From JABMQB01 sp963666575 (GTDB lineage: Bacteria; Bacteroidota; Bacteroidia; Bacteroidales; Prolixibacteraceae): a stretch of 64,000 nt of DNA. Positions 33,476 through 43,430 of the stretch are shown one piece after another (the first letter of the stretch is position 1; each line of letters begins with the position of its first letter). Location of the stretch: positions 1-64,000 of the forward strand of contig CAXXYG010000002.1 of the NCBI GenBank assembly GCA_963666575.2, written 5' to 3'. Under the pieces are notes generated by a model that ran no database searches, was not told the DNA's origin, and saw only the letters and a program-made list of their open reading frames with translations. The translations under genes were made by a program, and so were the position numbers.

Positions 33476-35992
33476 TTATTCAGTTGTTGTCTTTTTTACC
33501 GTTAAAATCCTGATATTAAGTTTCTGCTTCTTTTTGTCAAAGCCTACCGAAATTGTATCTCCTTCGCTAACCGATGCCTTAATAATAATTTCAGCCATTT
33601 CATCTTCAAGGTACTTTTGAATAGCTCGTTTTAATGGCCTGGCACCAAACTGAGGGTCATATCCTTTTTCAGCTATAAAATCTTTAGCTGCCGCTGATAT
33701 TTTTAATTTATATTTCAGATTTTCAACACGTTTATATAAATCTTCAATTTCAATATCAATTATTTTATGTATTTCTTTCTTGGTCAGTGAATTAAACATT
33801 ACCACGTCATCAATCCTGTTTAAAAATTCAGGGGCAAAAGCTTTTTTAAGGGCTTTTTGAATAACGTAACTGGCGTGTTCATTATCTTCGGCAGGTGTTT
33901 TTTCTGTTGCAAATCCAACTCCCCGGCCAAAATCTTTTAGCTGGCGCGAACCAATGTTGGAAGTCATTATTATAATTGTATTCTTAAAATTGATATTTCT
34001 TCCTAAGCTGTCGGTTAATCTACCTTCATCTAAAAGCTGAAGTAGCAGGTGGTAAACATCGGGGTGGGCTTTTTCAACTTCATCGAGTAAAACTACTGAA
34101 TATGGTTTGCGCCTCACTTTTTCGGTTAATTGGCCACCTTCTTCGTATCCAACATACCCTGGGGGAGCACCTACCAATCGCGATACAGCAAATTTTTCCA
34201 TGTATTCGCTCATGTCAATCCGAATCAATGCATCAGGGCTGTCGAACAAATAAGTTGCCAGTACTTTTGCCAATTGAGTTTTACCTACACCAGTAGGGCC
34301 CAGAAAAATGAACGAACCAATAGGCCGGTTTGGATCTTTTAAACCGGCACGGTTACGTTGTATGGCTTTAACAATTTTTACAATTGCTTCGTCTTGCCCA
34401 ATAACTTTTCCTCTCAGGTCTTCGCCCATTTTCATCAAGCGTTTACCTTCGGCTTGGGCAATTCGCTGGACAGGAACTCCCGACATCATAGCAACTACTT
34501 CTGCAACCTTTTGCTCACTTACAATTTCACGGTGGTTTATAAGCTCCTTTTCCCAAATTTCTTTTTCTTTCTCAAGAAACTGTATCAACGATTTTTCTTT
34601 ATCTCTGAAATTCGCTGCCAATTCAAAATTTTGGCTTTTAACAGCACCAATTTTTTCTTCTTTTATTTTTTCAATTTTTTCTTCGAGTTTTACAATTTTT
34701 TCAGGTACGTTAATATTTGAAATATGTACCCTCGATCCTGCCTCGTCTAATGCGTCAATTGCTTTATCGGGTAGATACCTGTCGGTAATGTACCGGCTGG
34801 TAAGCATCACACAACTGTTAATTGCATCAGGCGTGTATGTTACATTGTGGTGGTCTTCGTAGCGGCTTTTTATATTATTTAATATTTCAACTGTTTCTTC
34901 TTCAGTTGTAGGCTCAACCATCACTTTCTGAAAACGCCGTTCAAGGGCTCCATCTTTTTCAATATTTTGCCTGTATTCATCAAGTGTTGTTGCCCCAATA
35001 CATTGGATTTCGCCACGAGCCAATGCTGGTTTTAACATGTTGGCAGCATCTAACGACCCTGTTGCCCCGCCAGCTCCAACAATTGTGTGTATTTCATCGA
35101 TAAATAAAATAACAGTATTAACTTTCGATAATTCATTTAAAATAGCTTTCATTCGTTCTTCGAATTGCCCTCTGTATTTTGTACCGGCAACAATCGAAGC
35201 AATATCAAGGCTGATTACTCTTTTATCGAATAAAATGCGCGATACTTTTTTCTGGATAATTCGTAAAGCCAATCCTTCAGCAATGGCTGATTTACCAACA
35301 CCTGGTTCGCCAATTAATATTGGATTGTTTTTTTTACGGCGGCTGAGTATTTGAGCCAATCTTTCAATTTCTTTATCTCGCCCCACAATAGGGTCAAGGC
35401 TGTTTTCCTCAGCCAATTTTGTAATGTCAGTACCAAAATTATCTAATACCGGTGTTTCCGATTTCTGTGAAGTTGGTTTTTTTGAGGCTCCTGGCCCTTT
35501 ATTGATCGATTCATCCTCAGCTTCGTCATCTTGCTCAGGGAAATCTGATCGGGCTTCAGGTTGTTTGTAATCCTGAAGTTGAGATTTTACAATGTAATAG
35601 TTTACTCCATTTTCGTTTAGAATATTGGTAATTACACTTTCGTTATCTTTTAATATCGAAAGGAGCAAATGACCACTATTGGCTGAAGTACTTTTAAAAG
35701 CCCTGGCTTCGAGATAAATTATTTTTAATGCTTTTTCAGTCGATTTAAGCATTTGAATCTCAGCCTTCGGGTCGATATGTTTTTCAGTCCTGATTTTATT
35801 TTCAATCGTTTGCTTAATATTGATCAGGTTAACTCCCAGGTTTTCAAGGATGTCTGTGGCAATCCCTTCACCATCGCGTAGTATTCCTAAAAACAAATGT
35901 TCCAAACCTATTTGCTCATTTCCTAACCTTATTGCTTCCTCTCTGCTGTAGGTTAATATGTCTTTTATTCTTGGTGAAAATTGCGAATCCAT
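33476..35992 (-). CDS. clpC: AAA+ chaperone of the Clp protease, ClpC
   Basis: The protein has 838 residues from the ATG at 35992, which yields the family start MDSQFSPRIKDILTYSREEA; the open frame reaches 43 codons further but that text is not protein-like. Two Clp_N repeats (1-145), an acidic linker (150-185), AAA-1 with Walker A GEPGVGKS (228-235), a UVR-containing middle domain (NFELAANFRDKEKSL) and AAA-2 with GPTGVGKT (about 570) are present in order. ClpC unfolds substrates for ClpP and is a general stress factor. It faces the phosphatase gene and is divergent from gyrA. Confidence 0.97.
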   Translation of the reverse strand: MDSQFSPRIKDILTYSREEAIRLGNEQIGLEHLFLGILRDGEGIATDILENLGVNLINIKQTIENKIRTEKHIDPKAEIQMLKSTEKALKIIYLEARAFKSTSANSGHLLLSILKDNESVITNILNENGVNYYIVKSQLQDYKQPEARSDFPEQDDEAEDESINKGPGASKKPTSQKSETPVLDNFGTDITKLAEENSLDPIVGRDKEIERLAQILSRRKKNNPILIGEPGVGKSAIAEGLALRIIQKKVSRILFDKRVISLDIASIVAGTKYRGQFEERMKAILNELSKVNTVILFIDEIHTIVGAGGATGSLDAANMLKPALARGEIQCIGATTLDEYRQNIEKDGALERRFQKVMVEPTTEEETVEILNNIKSRYEDHHNVTYTPDAINSCVMLTSRYITDRYLPDKAIDALDEAGSRVHISNINVPEKIVKLEEKIEKIKEEKIGAVKSQNFELAANFRDKEKSLIQFLEKEKEIWEKELINHREIVSEQKVAEVVAMMSGVPVQRIAQAEGKRLMKMGEDLRGKVIGQDEAIVKIVKAIQRNRAGLKDPNRPIGSFIFLGPTGVGKTQLAKVLATYLFDSPDALIRIDMSEYMEKFAVSRLVGAPPGYVGYEEGGQLTEKVRRKPYSVVLLDEVEKAHPDVYHLLLQLLDEGRLTDSLGRNINFKNTIIIMTSNIGSRQLKDFGRGVGFATEKTPAEDNEHASYVIQKALKKAFAPEFLNRIDDVVMFNSLTKKEIHKIIDIEIEDLYKRVENLKYKLKISAAAKDFIAEKGYDPQFGARPLKRAIQKYLEDEMAEIIIKASVSEGDTISVGFDKKKQKLNIRILTVKKTTTE

Positions 35993-36210
35993 ACTGTTTT
36001 CTAATGAAATTTTTCTTTTAATAACAAATATTATTCCTAAATGTTGAAAGACTAAATTAGTTATAAAAATGCAATTGCATCGCAACAATTTACAATTGTT
36101 ATGAAGAATTTTACATACCAACTGAAATAATGTCAGTTAATATGTTGATATCTTAGTAAAATTGAAGTTAAATCTGCTTGTTTTATTGCTGTTTTGACAG
36201 AGGATTTTAC

Positions 36211-36218
36211 TACTTTTG
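36211..36218 (+). promoter_or_regulatory. -7 box of gyrA
   Basis: TACTTTTG matches TAnnTTTG and lies 45 bp before the gyrA ATG. A TTG at 36186-36188 is 22 bp upstream, slightly long for the -33 element. A Shine-Dalgarno-like AAAGGAGA follows at 36251-36258. Confidence 0.5.
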
Positions 36219-36263
36219 TTGATCTTAAAAATTATACTAATAAAATTACTAAAGGAGATATAA

Positions 36264-38758
36264 ATGGCTGAAGATGAAAAAATTATTAGGATAAATATTG
36301 AAGAACAAATGAAGACAGCATACATTGATTATTCAATGTCTGTTATTGTTTCTCGTGCTTTACCTGATGTCCGCGATGGATTAAAGCCTGTTCATCGCAG
36401 GGTTCTTTATGGAATGAGTGATTTGGGGGTTTTTGCTAACCGGGCATATAAAAAATCGGCCAGGATAGTGGGAGAGGTTTTAGGAAAATACCACCCACAT
36501 GGCGATTCATCTGTTTATTATACTATGGTTCGTATGGCTCAGGATTGGTCTTTAAGGTATCCACTGGTCGATGGCCAGGGTAATTTTGGATCGATTGACG
36601 GGGATAGCCCTGCTGCAATGAGGTATACCGAAGCACGATTAACAAAAATTGCTGAAACAACTCTTGCTGATTTAGATAAAAATACCGTTGATTTCCAACC
36701 GAATTTTGATGAATCGTTAAGTGAACCTACAGTTCTTCCTACCCGAATTCCCAATTTGTTGATTAACGGGGCATCAGGTATTGCTGTAGGTATGGCTACA
36801 AATATGGCTCCGCATAACCTGACAGACACAATAAATGCAACGATTGCATACATCGAAAATAATGATATCACAGTTGATGAATTGATCGATATTATAATTG
36901 CCCCCGACTTCCCAACTGGAGGAATAATATATGGTTATCAGGGTGTTCGAGATGCTTATGAAACTGGGAAAGGCCGGATTGTTTTAAGAGGGAAAGCCCA
37001 TATTGAAAATGAAGGTGGAAGAGAAAAAATTGTTATAACCGAAATTCCATACCAGGTAAACAGGGCTGAAATGATCCTGAGAACTGCCGAATTGGTCAAT
37101 GATAAAAAAATTGAAGGCATTTCAAATGTTAACGATGAGTCGGATAGGGAAGGGATGCGTGTTGTTTATGACCTGAAAAGGGATGCAATGAGTAATGTAG
37201 TATTAAATAAATTATACAAATATACTCAGTTACAAACTGCTTTTAATGTCAACAATATTGCATTGGTAAAAGGCCGTCCCAAAATGCTCATGTTAAAAGA
37301 CCTGATTGAAAAATTTGTTGAACACCGCCACGAAGTTGTTGTTAGGAGGACTCAATATGATTTGGACCAGGCTCAAAAAAGATTACATATCCTTGAAGGC
37401 TTAATAATTGCCAGTGATAATATTGATGAAGTAATTGCCATCATCCGATCATCTAAAAATCCGGATGAAGCTCGTGCAAGACTTTGTGAAAAATTTGAAT
37501 TGTCTGATATTCAGTCGCGTGCAATAGTTGAAATGCGTTTGAGGCAATTAACCGGACTGGAGCAAGATAAACTGCATGCAGAATATGAAGAGGTTTTAAA
37601 AACTGTTGAGTACTTAAAAAGTATCCTTGCTGATGTGGAATTAAGAATGTCAATCATAAAAGATGAATTGATTGAGGTTAAAACCAAATTTGGCGATGAG
37701 AGAAGGACTGAAGTAATACCGAATGCCGAAGAATTTAATCCTGAAGATTTTTATGCCGATGAAGAAATGGTGATAACTATTTCGCATCTTGGATATATCA
37801 AACGGACACCACTTACTGAGTTCAGGACTCAGGGCAGGGGAGGGATAGGTGCTAAAGGCAGTACAACCCGTGAAGAAGATTTTCTGGAACATATGTTTAT
37901 TGCTTCGATGCACAACACCATGTTGTTATTCACTAAAAATGGGAAATGTTTTTGGTTGAAAGTGTATCAAATTCCTGAAGGCAGCAGGTCATCAAAAGGA
38001 AGGGCCATCCAGAACATTTTAAATATAATGCCTGATGATAAAGTTTTGGCTTATATTAATGTTAAAACACTTGAAGATAAAGAGTTTATAAATAGTAATT
38101 ACATTATTCTTTGCACCAAAAAGGGTATTATCAAAAAAACCACGCTTGAAGCTTATTCAAGGCCAAGGCAAAATGGTGTAAATGCAATTACAATAAAAGA
38201 AGGTGATGAGCTTTTAGAAGCAAGATTAACAGGTGGAAACCATGAAATTCTGATCGGAGTAATGACTGGTAAAGCCATCCGTTTTAACGAAGTAAACGTT
38301 AGGTCAATTGGAAGAACAGCCTCAGGAGTTAAGGGTATAACCTTGGTAATGAGAATGATGAGGTAGTTGGCATGATTTGTGTTGAAAACCAGTCCGAAGA
38401 TGTACTGGTTATCTCCGAAAACGGATATGGCAAACGTTCTAAAATTGAAGATTACCGAATTACTTTCCGTGGAGGGAAGGGTGTAAAAACCATGAACATT
38501 ACTGAAAAAACAGGTAAATTAGTAGCTATTAAAAGTGTTGAGAATACCGATGATTTAATGATTATTACAAAGAACGGCATAACAATAAGGTTGGCTGTTG
38601 AACAGGTTTCTGTTTATGGACGTAATGCACAGGGAGTTAGAGTAATCAACTTGAGGGAAGATGATAAAATTGCATCAGTTGCCAGAATTAGTGCCAGTGA
38701 AGAACCCGTAGAAGATATTGATAATGAGCTGGATGATAAGATTGATGATCAATCATAA
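36264..38758 (+). CDS. gyrA: DNA gyrase subunit A (one frameshift at about 38346)
   Basis: Read through a single +1-base correction the product has 831 residues. The breakage-reunion domain holds the catalytic Tyr121 (AAMRYTEARL); the quinolone region reads HPHGDSSVYYTMVRMAQ. The C-terminal beta-pinwheel is split. The first frame stops at 38366 after GVKGITLVMRMMR, whereas the next frame continues NENDEVVGMICVEN to the true end at 38758 (IDDQS). Adding one G to the GG at 38345-38346 restores GITLGNENDEVVGM. Since gyrase is essential, a sequencing error is the simplest reason. It negatively supercoils DNA with GyrB. Confidence 0.95.
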
Positions 38759-38784
38759 TAATTATTAATAACTTGTTGCTGAAT

Positions 38785-38814
38785 TTGTAGAGAAATAATA
38801 TTAATATATTTTTG
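38785..38814 (+). promoter_or_regulatory. Bacteroidota-type promoter of the TPR gene
   Basis: TTG at 38785-38787, a 19-bp spacer and TATTTTTG at 38807-38814 fit the phylum consensus. The leader would be about 25 bases to the ATG at 38843. Confidence 0.7.
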
Positions 38815-38842
38815 TAATAAAATTAATTTTAAATAGTAAGTG

Positions 38843-40024
38843 ATGAAAAAGACAATTATCCTTCTAACTCTTGTCCTGTTAGCAAGTTTTGGTTTTGCGC
38901 AAAAAGGTAAGGTTACCAGCGCATTAACTTTGAAAGAATCAGGAAAACTTGATAAGGCCCTGGAAACAATTGAGTTAACCATTGACCCAAATAACGAAAA
39001 AGCTGAAAAATCTATTCCTTGGCCCCGCACATGGGAGGTGAGGGGAGAAATTTTTCAAGCGATATATCAAACAAAAGATGAGAACTTTAAAAAGCTAAGT
39101 GAAGAGCCACTTACTGTTGCCTTTGACTCATACAAAAAAGCATTGGAACTTGACGAAAAAGATAAGTTTGGAAAATCGTTGAAAATTAAATTTACTTTGC
39201 TTACAACTGATTTAACGAATCAGGCTGTTGAATTCTTTCAGGTTGAAAATTTTGCTGGTGCTTTAAAATCATTTGAACAAATTCTTGAAATAGAAGAAAT
39301 TCCAATGATGAAAGCTGATTCTCCGGAAGCTATTGATACAGTGATTATTTTTAACGCAGGTTTAGCTGCTTACAATGCTAAAGATTATGATAAAGCTATT
39401 AAATATTACAGTGAGGCTGCCAAACATAATTATAATGGTGGACGTACTTTTCAGTTGATATCACAGGCTTATGAGCTTAAAAATGATTCTGTTGGAGCAT
39501 TAAAAGCGCTACAGGATGGATTTAAAAAATATCCGGCTGATAATGGAATTCTTGTAAAAATGATAAATTTTTATTTAAATTCGAAAAAAACAGACGATGC
39601 TATGAAGTATCTCGAACTGGCAATTAAACAAGATCCGCAAAATCCATCTTTCTATTTTGCCCAGGGTACTTTATTTGATCAAATTGATCGGCCTGATGAT
39701 GCTATTACGAGCTACAGGACAGCCATTGAATATGACGATAATTATTTTGATGCATATTATAATCTGGGAGCATTGTATTATAATAAAGGTGTTAAGCAGG
39801 TTGAAGTAGCACAATCTTTACCAACGAATGTGCCTCAGGCTGAATACGATGCAGAATTAGCTAAAGCTGATGAATGGTTTGTATTGTCACTACCATTTAT
39901 GGAAAAATGTTTCTCAATAAACGACAAAGATCCATCAACATTAGAATCGTTAAAGAATTTGTATTACCGCATGAAAAATATGGATAAATACAATGAAATA
40001 AACGAAATTATCGAAAATTTATAA
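38843..40024 (+). CDS. Secreted TPR protein
   Basis: The protein has 393 residues from the ATG at 38843 (a GTG three bases earlier is less likely). A Sec signal ends FGFAQ. TPR units run through the chain: AFDSYKKALELDEKDKFG, FAGALKSFEQILEIEE, DYDKAIKYYSEAAKHNYNGG, DDAMKYLELAIKQDPQNPSF and PDDAITSYRTAIEYDDNYFDA. It is probably a periplasmic scaffold; its partners are unknown. It has a good promoter of its own and is followed by a hairpin terminator, so it is probably monocistronic. Confidence 0.88.
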   Translation: MKKTIILLTLVLLASFGFAQKGKVTSALTLKESGKLDKALETIELTIDPNNEKAEKSIPWPRTWEVRGEIFQAIYQTKDENFKKLSEEPLTVAFDSYKKALELDEKDKFGKSLKIKFTLLTTDLTNQAVEFFQVENFAGALKSFEQILEIEEIPMMKADSPEAIDTVIIFNAGLAAYNAKDYDKAIKYYSEAAKHNYNGGRTFQLISQAYELKNDSVGALKALQDGFKKYPADNGILVKMINFYLNSKKTDDAMKYLELAIKQDPQNPSFYFAQGTLFDQIDRPDDAITSYRTAIEYDDNYFDAYYNLGALYYNKGVKQVEVAQSLPTNVPQAEYDAELAKADEWFVLSLPFMEKCFSINDKDPSTLESLKNLYYRMKNMDKYNEINEIIENL

Positions 40025-40035
40025 TATAAAAAATG

Positions 40036-40058
40036 GGAGGTAATTACCTCCTATTTTT
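40036..40058 (+). terminator. Terminator of the TPR gene
   Basis: GGAGGTAATTACCTCC (40036-40051) is a perfect palindrome followed by TATTTTT. It lies 12 bp after the stop. Confidence 0.75.
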
Positions 40059-40458
40059 ATATATATCCTATTTAACTTAATATCAATTATAAGACAAGCG
40101 TATTAATTTGATTATTCTGGAATACTTTAGTTTATACGTCCAGCTCTGCTGGTTTGCATAAAATCAGATATTTGGCGGACACCGGCAAATATCGGTACGA
40201 TTTTATGTAAAAGTTTATAAAGTGCTTCTCCGCGAAATGTTTTCCCTATAATTCATATTAAGTCTATGCTCGTACCTAGCTCGCTTTCGCCAAACCGTTC
40301 AAGTAAATAGAATGCACAAAGCCCACGCTTTAAATCGTGCTAATATGAATAACTGTACTAAAAAATAATTTTAAGCGATTCTAAGAGACTTAAAATACGT
40401 GCTTCCAATAATTCGGCACTTAATTTAATTGTTGGACGCAGATTTAAGTCCCATTTAG
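40059..40458. other. Intergenic region with nested inverted repeats
   Basis: No gene is visible in about 400 bp. CATAAAATC (40157-40165) pairs with GATTTTATG (40199-40207), and inside it GATATTTG (40167-40174) pairs with CAAATATC (40186-40193), leaving a GC-richer loop. A CCAGC/GCTGG stem lies just before, and ATTCATATTA near 40252 recurs inverted near 40342. The density of paired segments suggests a dispersed palindromic repeat or a structured RNA. Confidence 0.45.
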
Positions 40459-41286
40459 TTAAGGGTGCCAAATTCCTGTAGCCATTGTCTCTTTCACATA
40501 TTCAGAAAAATCTTTTGATTTTCTACCCAATACTTTTTCAATGTCATGGGTGATTTCAGAATTGTTGGGATTACCAAGGACTTCAGAAAATAAATATTCA
40601 ATTAACCAGATATAATCTGCGGGTACACCTTGCTGTTTCATTGCCTGAACATAGGCAGGCAAAGCAATGGAAGTAAAGGTTATTCTTCTGAGCGTTACAT
40701 CTGCAATCTCTCTAATAACTTCCTCAAATGTGAGTAGTTTCCCACCAGTTAGTTCGTATATTTTACCATTGTGTTTTTTATTTAATAATACTTCAACAGC
40801 CACATCAGCGATGTCGTCAGTATCGACATAAGGTACTTTAGCTTCTGCCTGAGGTAAGGCAACAAATCCTTCTAAAATAGGTTCCAATAAGAAGCTTTCG
40901 CTAAAGTTTTGATTGAACCAACTGGCTCTTACAATAGTATAATCCAAGCCGGAGTGGATAACCACTTGCTCACACAATTCTGCTTCTCTTTCTCCTTTGC
41001 CGGATAATAAAACCAGTTTTTTTACATTATTCCTTTTCGCATATTTGGCTAATGTTTCTATAGCTTGTAAAGCTCCGGGAACTGCTAAATCGGGTTGAAA
41101 TGTAATGTAAACTTTATCAATAGCTTTTAAGGCTGCATCCCATGTTTCTGGTTGTTGCCAATCAAAAGGAATCTCTGCATTACGTGATCCAATTTTTACT
41201 GATTTGTTTAATTTTTGTAAATGGGAAACAACTTTTCGGCCCGTTTTTCCTGTTCCTCCAATTATTAAAAAATTTTCTGTTTTCAT
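40459..41286 (-). CDS. NmrA-like NAD(P)-binding protein
   Basis: The protein has 275 residues with no signal. The N-terminal Rossmann motif is IIGGTGKTGRKV (GGTGKTG, 10-16), followed by KKLVLLSGKGEREAE, DYTIVRASWFNQNFSE and YVDTDDIADVAVEVLL, which identify the NmrA/SDR-atypical group; the catalytic Tyr-x3-Lys of classical SDRs is absent. Relatives sense NADP or reduce quinones and small ketones. It is the last gene of an operon with an AraC regulator, a DUF1772 protein and an AhpD-like protein, 74 bp after the latter. Confidence 0.85.
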   Translation of the reverse strand: MKTENFLIIGGTGKTGRKVVSHLQKLNKSVKIGSRNAEIPFDWQQPETWDAALKAIDKVYITFQPDLAVPGALQAIETLAKYAKRNNVKKLVLLSGKGEREAELCEQVVIHSGLDYTIVRASWFNQNFSESFLLEPILEGFVALPQAEAKVPYVDTDDIADVAVEVLLNKKHNGKIYELTGGKLLTFEEVIREIADVTLRRITFTSIALPAYVQAMKQQGVPADYIWLIEYLFSEVLGNPNNSEITHDIEKVLGRKSKDFSEYVKETMATGIWHP

Positions 41287-41360
41287 TTTATTATTTTAAT
41301 TGTTAATATTTATTGGGTTGGTTTTTTATAATATCCATAATACAAGTTGGTTACAGTTGA

Positions 41361-41960
41361 TTACTTACTGGTTGCATTGTTTAATTTTTTGAGTTTACCG
41401 GCTTTAATTTGTTTTTTGATAAGTCCGATAAACCATGGCACACCATATCCGTTTTTATGCAAATGTTGTCCTCCAAATTGATAAATGGATTTATTCCCTT
41501 CAATGCCATGCCCATCAAGTAACCGATTATAAAAATTAAACAGGCACCCGATTAACATGGCATCATACAAGTCTTCTTCTGACCATCCTGCATTTAGTAC
41601 CGTATCAACATCCTCTTGTATTAATTTACTGGGGCTTAATGTGAGTTTCCTTAAATACTTGAAAATAGGTATTAATTGTTCTTTAATGGGAGCAGTTTCA
41701 ATATCTTCAATTAGTATTTCAACGGTATAAGGTTTTACGCCAAATTGCTGTGCGACAGCTTTATGGGAACCATAGCAAAAACTGCATGCATTAAGCCCGG
41801 ATACATAAGCGGCCATCATTTCCTTTTCGGAAGAAGTAAAAACTGATTTTCCTCTCATAATTCGTTGAGATACTTTATCCATTGGCCCTAACCGTTTCCG
41901 GTCGTTAAAAGTGATGTCTGTGATATCAGACAATTCGTCTAAATGTTTAAAAAAAGGCAT
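41361..41960 (-). CDS. AhpD-like / carboxymuconolactone decarboxylase-family protein
   Basis: The protein has 199 residues. The active-site motif CSFCYGSH (Cys59, Cys62, His66) within an all-helical fold is that of peroxidase-related AhpD-like proteins, which use a Cys pair to reduce peroxides. The later NFYNRLLDGHGI segment and the length also match that subgroup. It lies 12 bp after the DUF1772 gene in an AraC-led operon, so it may respond to an oxidant or an electrophile. The true substrate is not known. Confidence 0.87.
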   Translation of the reverse strand: MPFFKHLDELSDITDITFNDRKRLGPMDKVSQRIMRGKSVFTSSEKEMMAAYVSGLNACSFCYGSHKAVAQQFGVKPYTVEILIEDIETAPIKEQLIPIFKYLRKLTLSPSKLIQEDVDTVLNAGWSEEDLYDAMLIGCLFNFYNRLLDGHGIEGNKSIYQFGGQHLHKNGYGVPWFIGLIKKQIKAGKLKKLNNATSK

Positions 41961-41972
41961 AGCATATTAATT

Positions 41973-42485
41973 TTATGTGTTAATCGTTTGATTTTGAGAA
42001 ATAATAAGTACAACTAAGAGTAAAAGAAATGACAAGAAGGATGTGACTGTTCTAATTAAATGCCAGCGATTCCATTTAACTTCAAATCGTTTTCGATAGT
42101 TTTCGATTTTGGATTCGCTAATATTAGAAAAATCAATTTTTTCGATCATTTCGTTTAAGGGTATATTGCCCAGAATTGTCACGAGAATAACTCCCAAAAA
42201 GTAAAGTGCAGCTGCGATAATAAGCAAGTATAATAAAGTCTTGGATGCATTTCTGAATACATATATATTTGCTATATTCAGGATAAACGGGCCAAAAAAT
42301 ACAAGAATAAACAAAGGATTAATAATTGCTCTGTTCATCTGCTGAAAGGCTTGTAAATAGGCACTGGTTTCTAATCGGCCAATTCCAGGCGTTACTGCGT
42401 TAAGCCATGTAAAGCACAAGCCCGCTGATATTCCGGTAAATAAAATTGTAAATACAAGAGTCGAAAGTTTTAGTGATAATTCCAT
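41973..42485 (-). CDS. DUF1772 membrane protein (anthrone-oxygenase-like)
   Basis: The protein has 170 residues and four hydrophobic helices (about 8-28, 52-75, 80-105 and 145-166). NIPLNEMIE and the late WNRWHLIRTVTSFLS are the DUF1772 signature. Some fungal relatives were named anthrone oxygenases; bacterial members have no settled role. It follows the AraC-family gene by 90 bp and precedes the AhpD-like gene by 12 bp, suggesting co-expression in a stress or detoxification unit. Confidence 0.8.
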   Translation of the reverse strand: MELSLKLSTLVFTILFTGISAGLCFTWLNAVTPGIGRLETSAYLQAFQQMNRAIINPLFILVFFGPFILNIANIYVFRNASKTLLYLLIIAAALYFLGVILVTILGNIPLNEMIEKIDFSNISESKIENYRKRFEVKWNRWHLIRTVTSFLSFLLLLVVLIISQNQTINT

Positions 42486-42575
42486 CTTTTATTATTTTAA
42501 ATGATGGAACAAAGATGAGCCAGGTCAACCGAAAGAATTTGTTGCTAAAGAATTATAATTTGTTCGAAAAGTAGT

Positions 42576-43430
42576 TTACTTAATTTGGCTTGGGCGGTAG
42601 CCAAATTTTTTTTCAAAGGCATTTGAAAAAGAACTTAGACTGTCGTAGCCCACATGCCATGCTGCTTCCTGAACAGTAGCTTCCTTATTTCGAATTAGCT
42701 TATGAGCCTGGGTAAGCCGTTCATTTTGGAGGTATTTAAAAACAGGTACTCCAAATAGTGTTTTAAATTCTTTCTTTAATTTGAATGTGTTTAAACCTAT
42801 TTGCTTTGAAATTTCGTTAAGAGAAGGTGGGTTGTCTATATTATTTATTAAAATATCCTTCGCTTGATTTAGTTTTTCCCGTTCAGGAACCTTTATTCTT
42901 TCATTTTTTAGGCTTGCTAATTGACCGAAAAAGTGTGAAAGCAGTGTAGTTATTTGACTGCGAAAGAACATCATTTTGGTTTTACCTTTGTACTGAATAC
43001 TAAACAATGAATCAATTATGACCTGCATTTCAGGGGTCATAATAAAACTTGGCCCCTCGACATAGTGATCGGATGGATTAACTAATTGATGAAGCATTTC
43101 GCCAAATAATTCTCCTTCATGATTTGGAAGATTAACTAAAGCATTAGAAGTTGTCGCAACTACAATACATTCTAATGACCTGGAAGAAGAAATAGAATGT
43201 ATAAATTCTACTTTTTCATCGGCATAGAATGAAAGTGTTAAGCCTTTTGTATGTTTAAATTCTTTTTGTTTCTCACCGTATTTTACTGTTAAATCAACAT
43301 TTCCGGAACCATAAAAAGCTACAGCAATTAAAGCTTCATCGAAAAAGCATGAATCAACAATTTCGCCGCTACTCGAACCTGTTTCAACTAAAATAGTAAA
43401 GTCATTTATATCAATAATATCGCGCGTCAT
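42576..43430 (-). CDS. AraC-family transcriptional regulator
   Basis: The protein has 284 residues. The C-terminal pair of helix-turn-helix motifs is complete: PSLNEISKQIGLNTFKLKKE and VQEAAWHVGYDSLSSFSNAF, ending KKFGYRPSQIK. The N-terminal part (1-180) has a cupin-like sensor fold without recognisable ligand residues. As first gene of the run it likely controls DUF1772, AhpD-like and NmrA-like genes and itself. The ligand is not known. Confidence 0.92.
   Translation of the reverse strand: MTRDIIDINDFTILVETGSSSGEIVDSCFFDEALIAVAFYGSGNVDLTVKYGEKQKEFKHTKGLTLSFYADEKVEFIHSISSSRSLECIVVATTSNALVNLPNHEGELFGEMLHQLVNPSDHYVEGPSFIMTPEMQVIIDSLFSIQYKGKTKMMFFRSQITTLLSHFFGQLASLKNERIKVPEREKLNQAKDILINNIDNPPSLNEISKQIGLNTFKLKKEFKTLFGVPVFKYLQNERLTQAHKLIRNKEATVQEAAWHVGYDSLSSFSNAFEKKFGYRPSQIK

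Noticed and set aside
34308..34862. 184-codon ORF opposite clpC.
   Set aside because: It is a reverse-strand shadow of a highly conserved gene.
35993..36121. 43-codon N-terminal extension of ClpC.
   Set aside because: The text is not Clp-like and the ATG at 35992 gives the standard start of the family.
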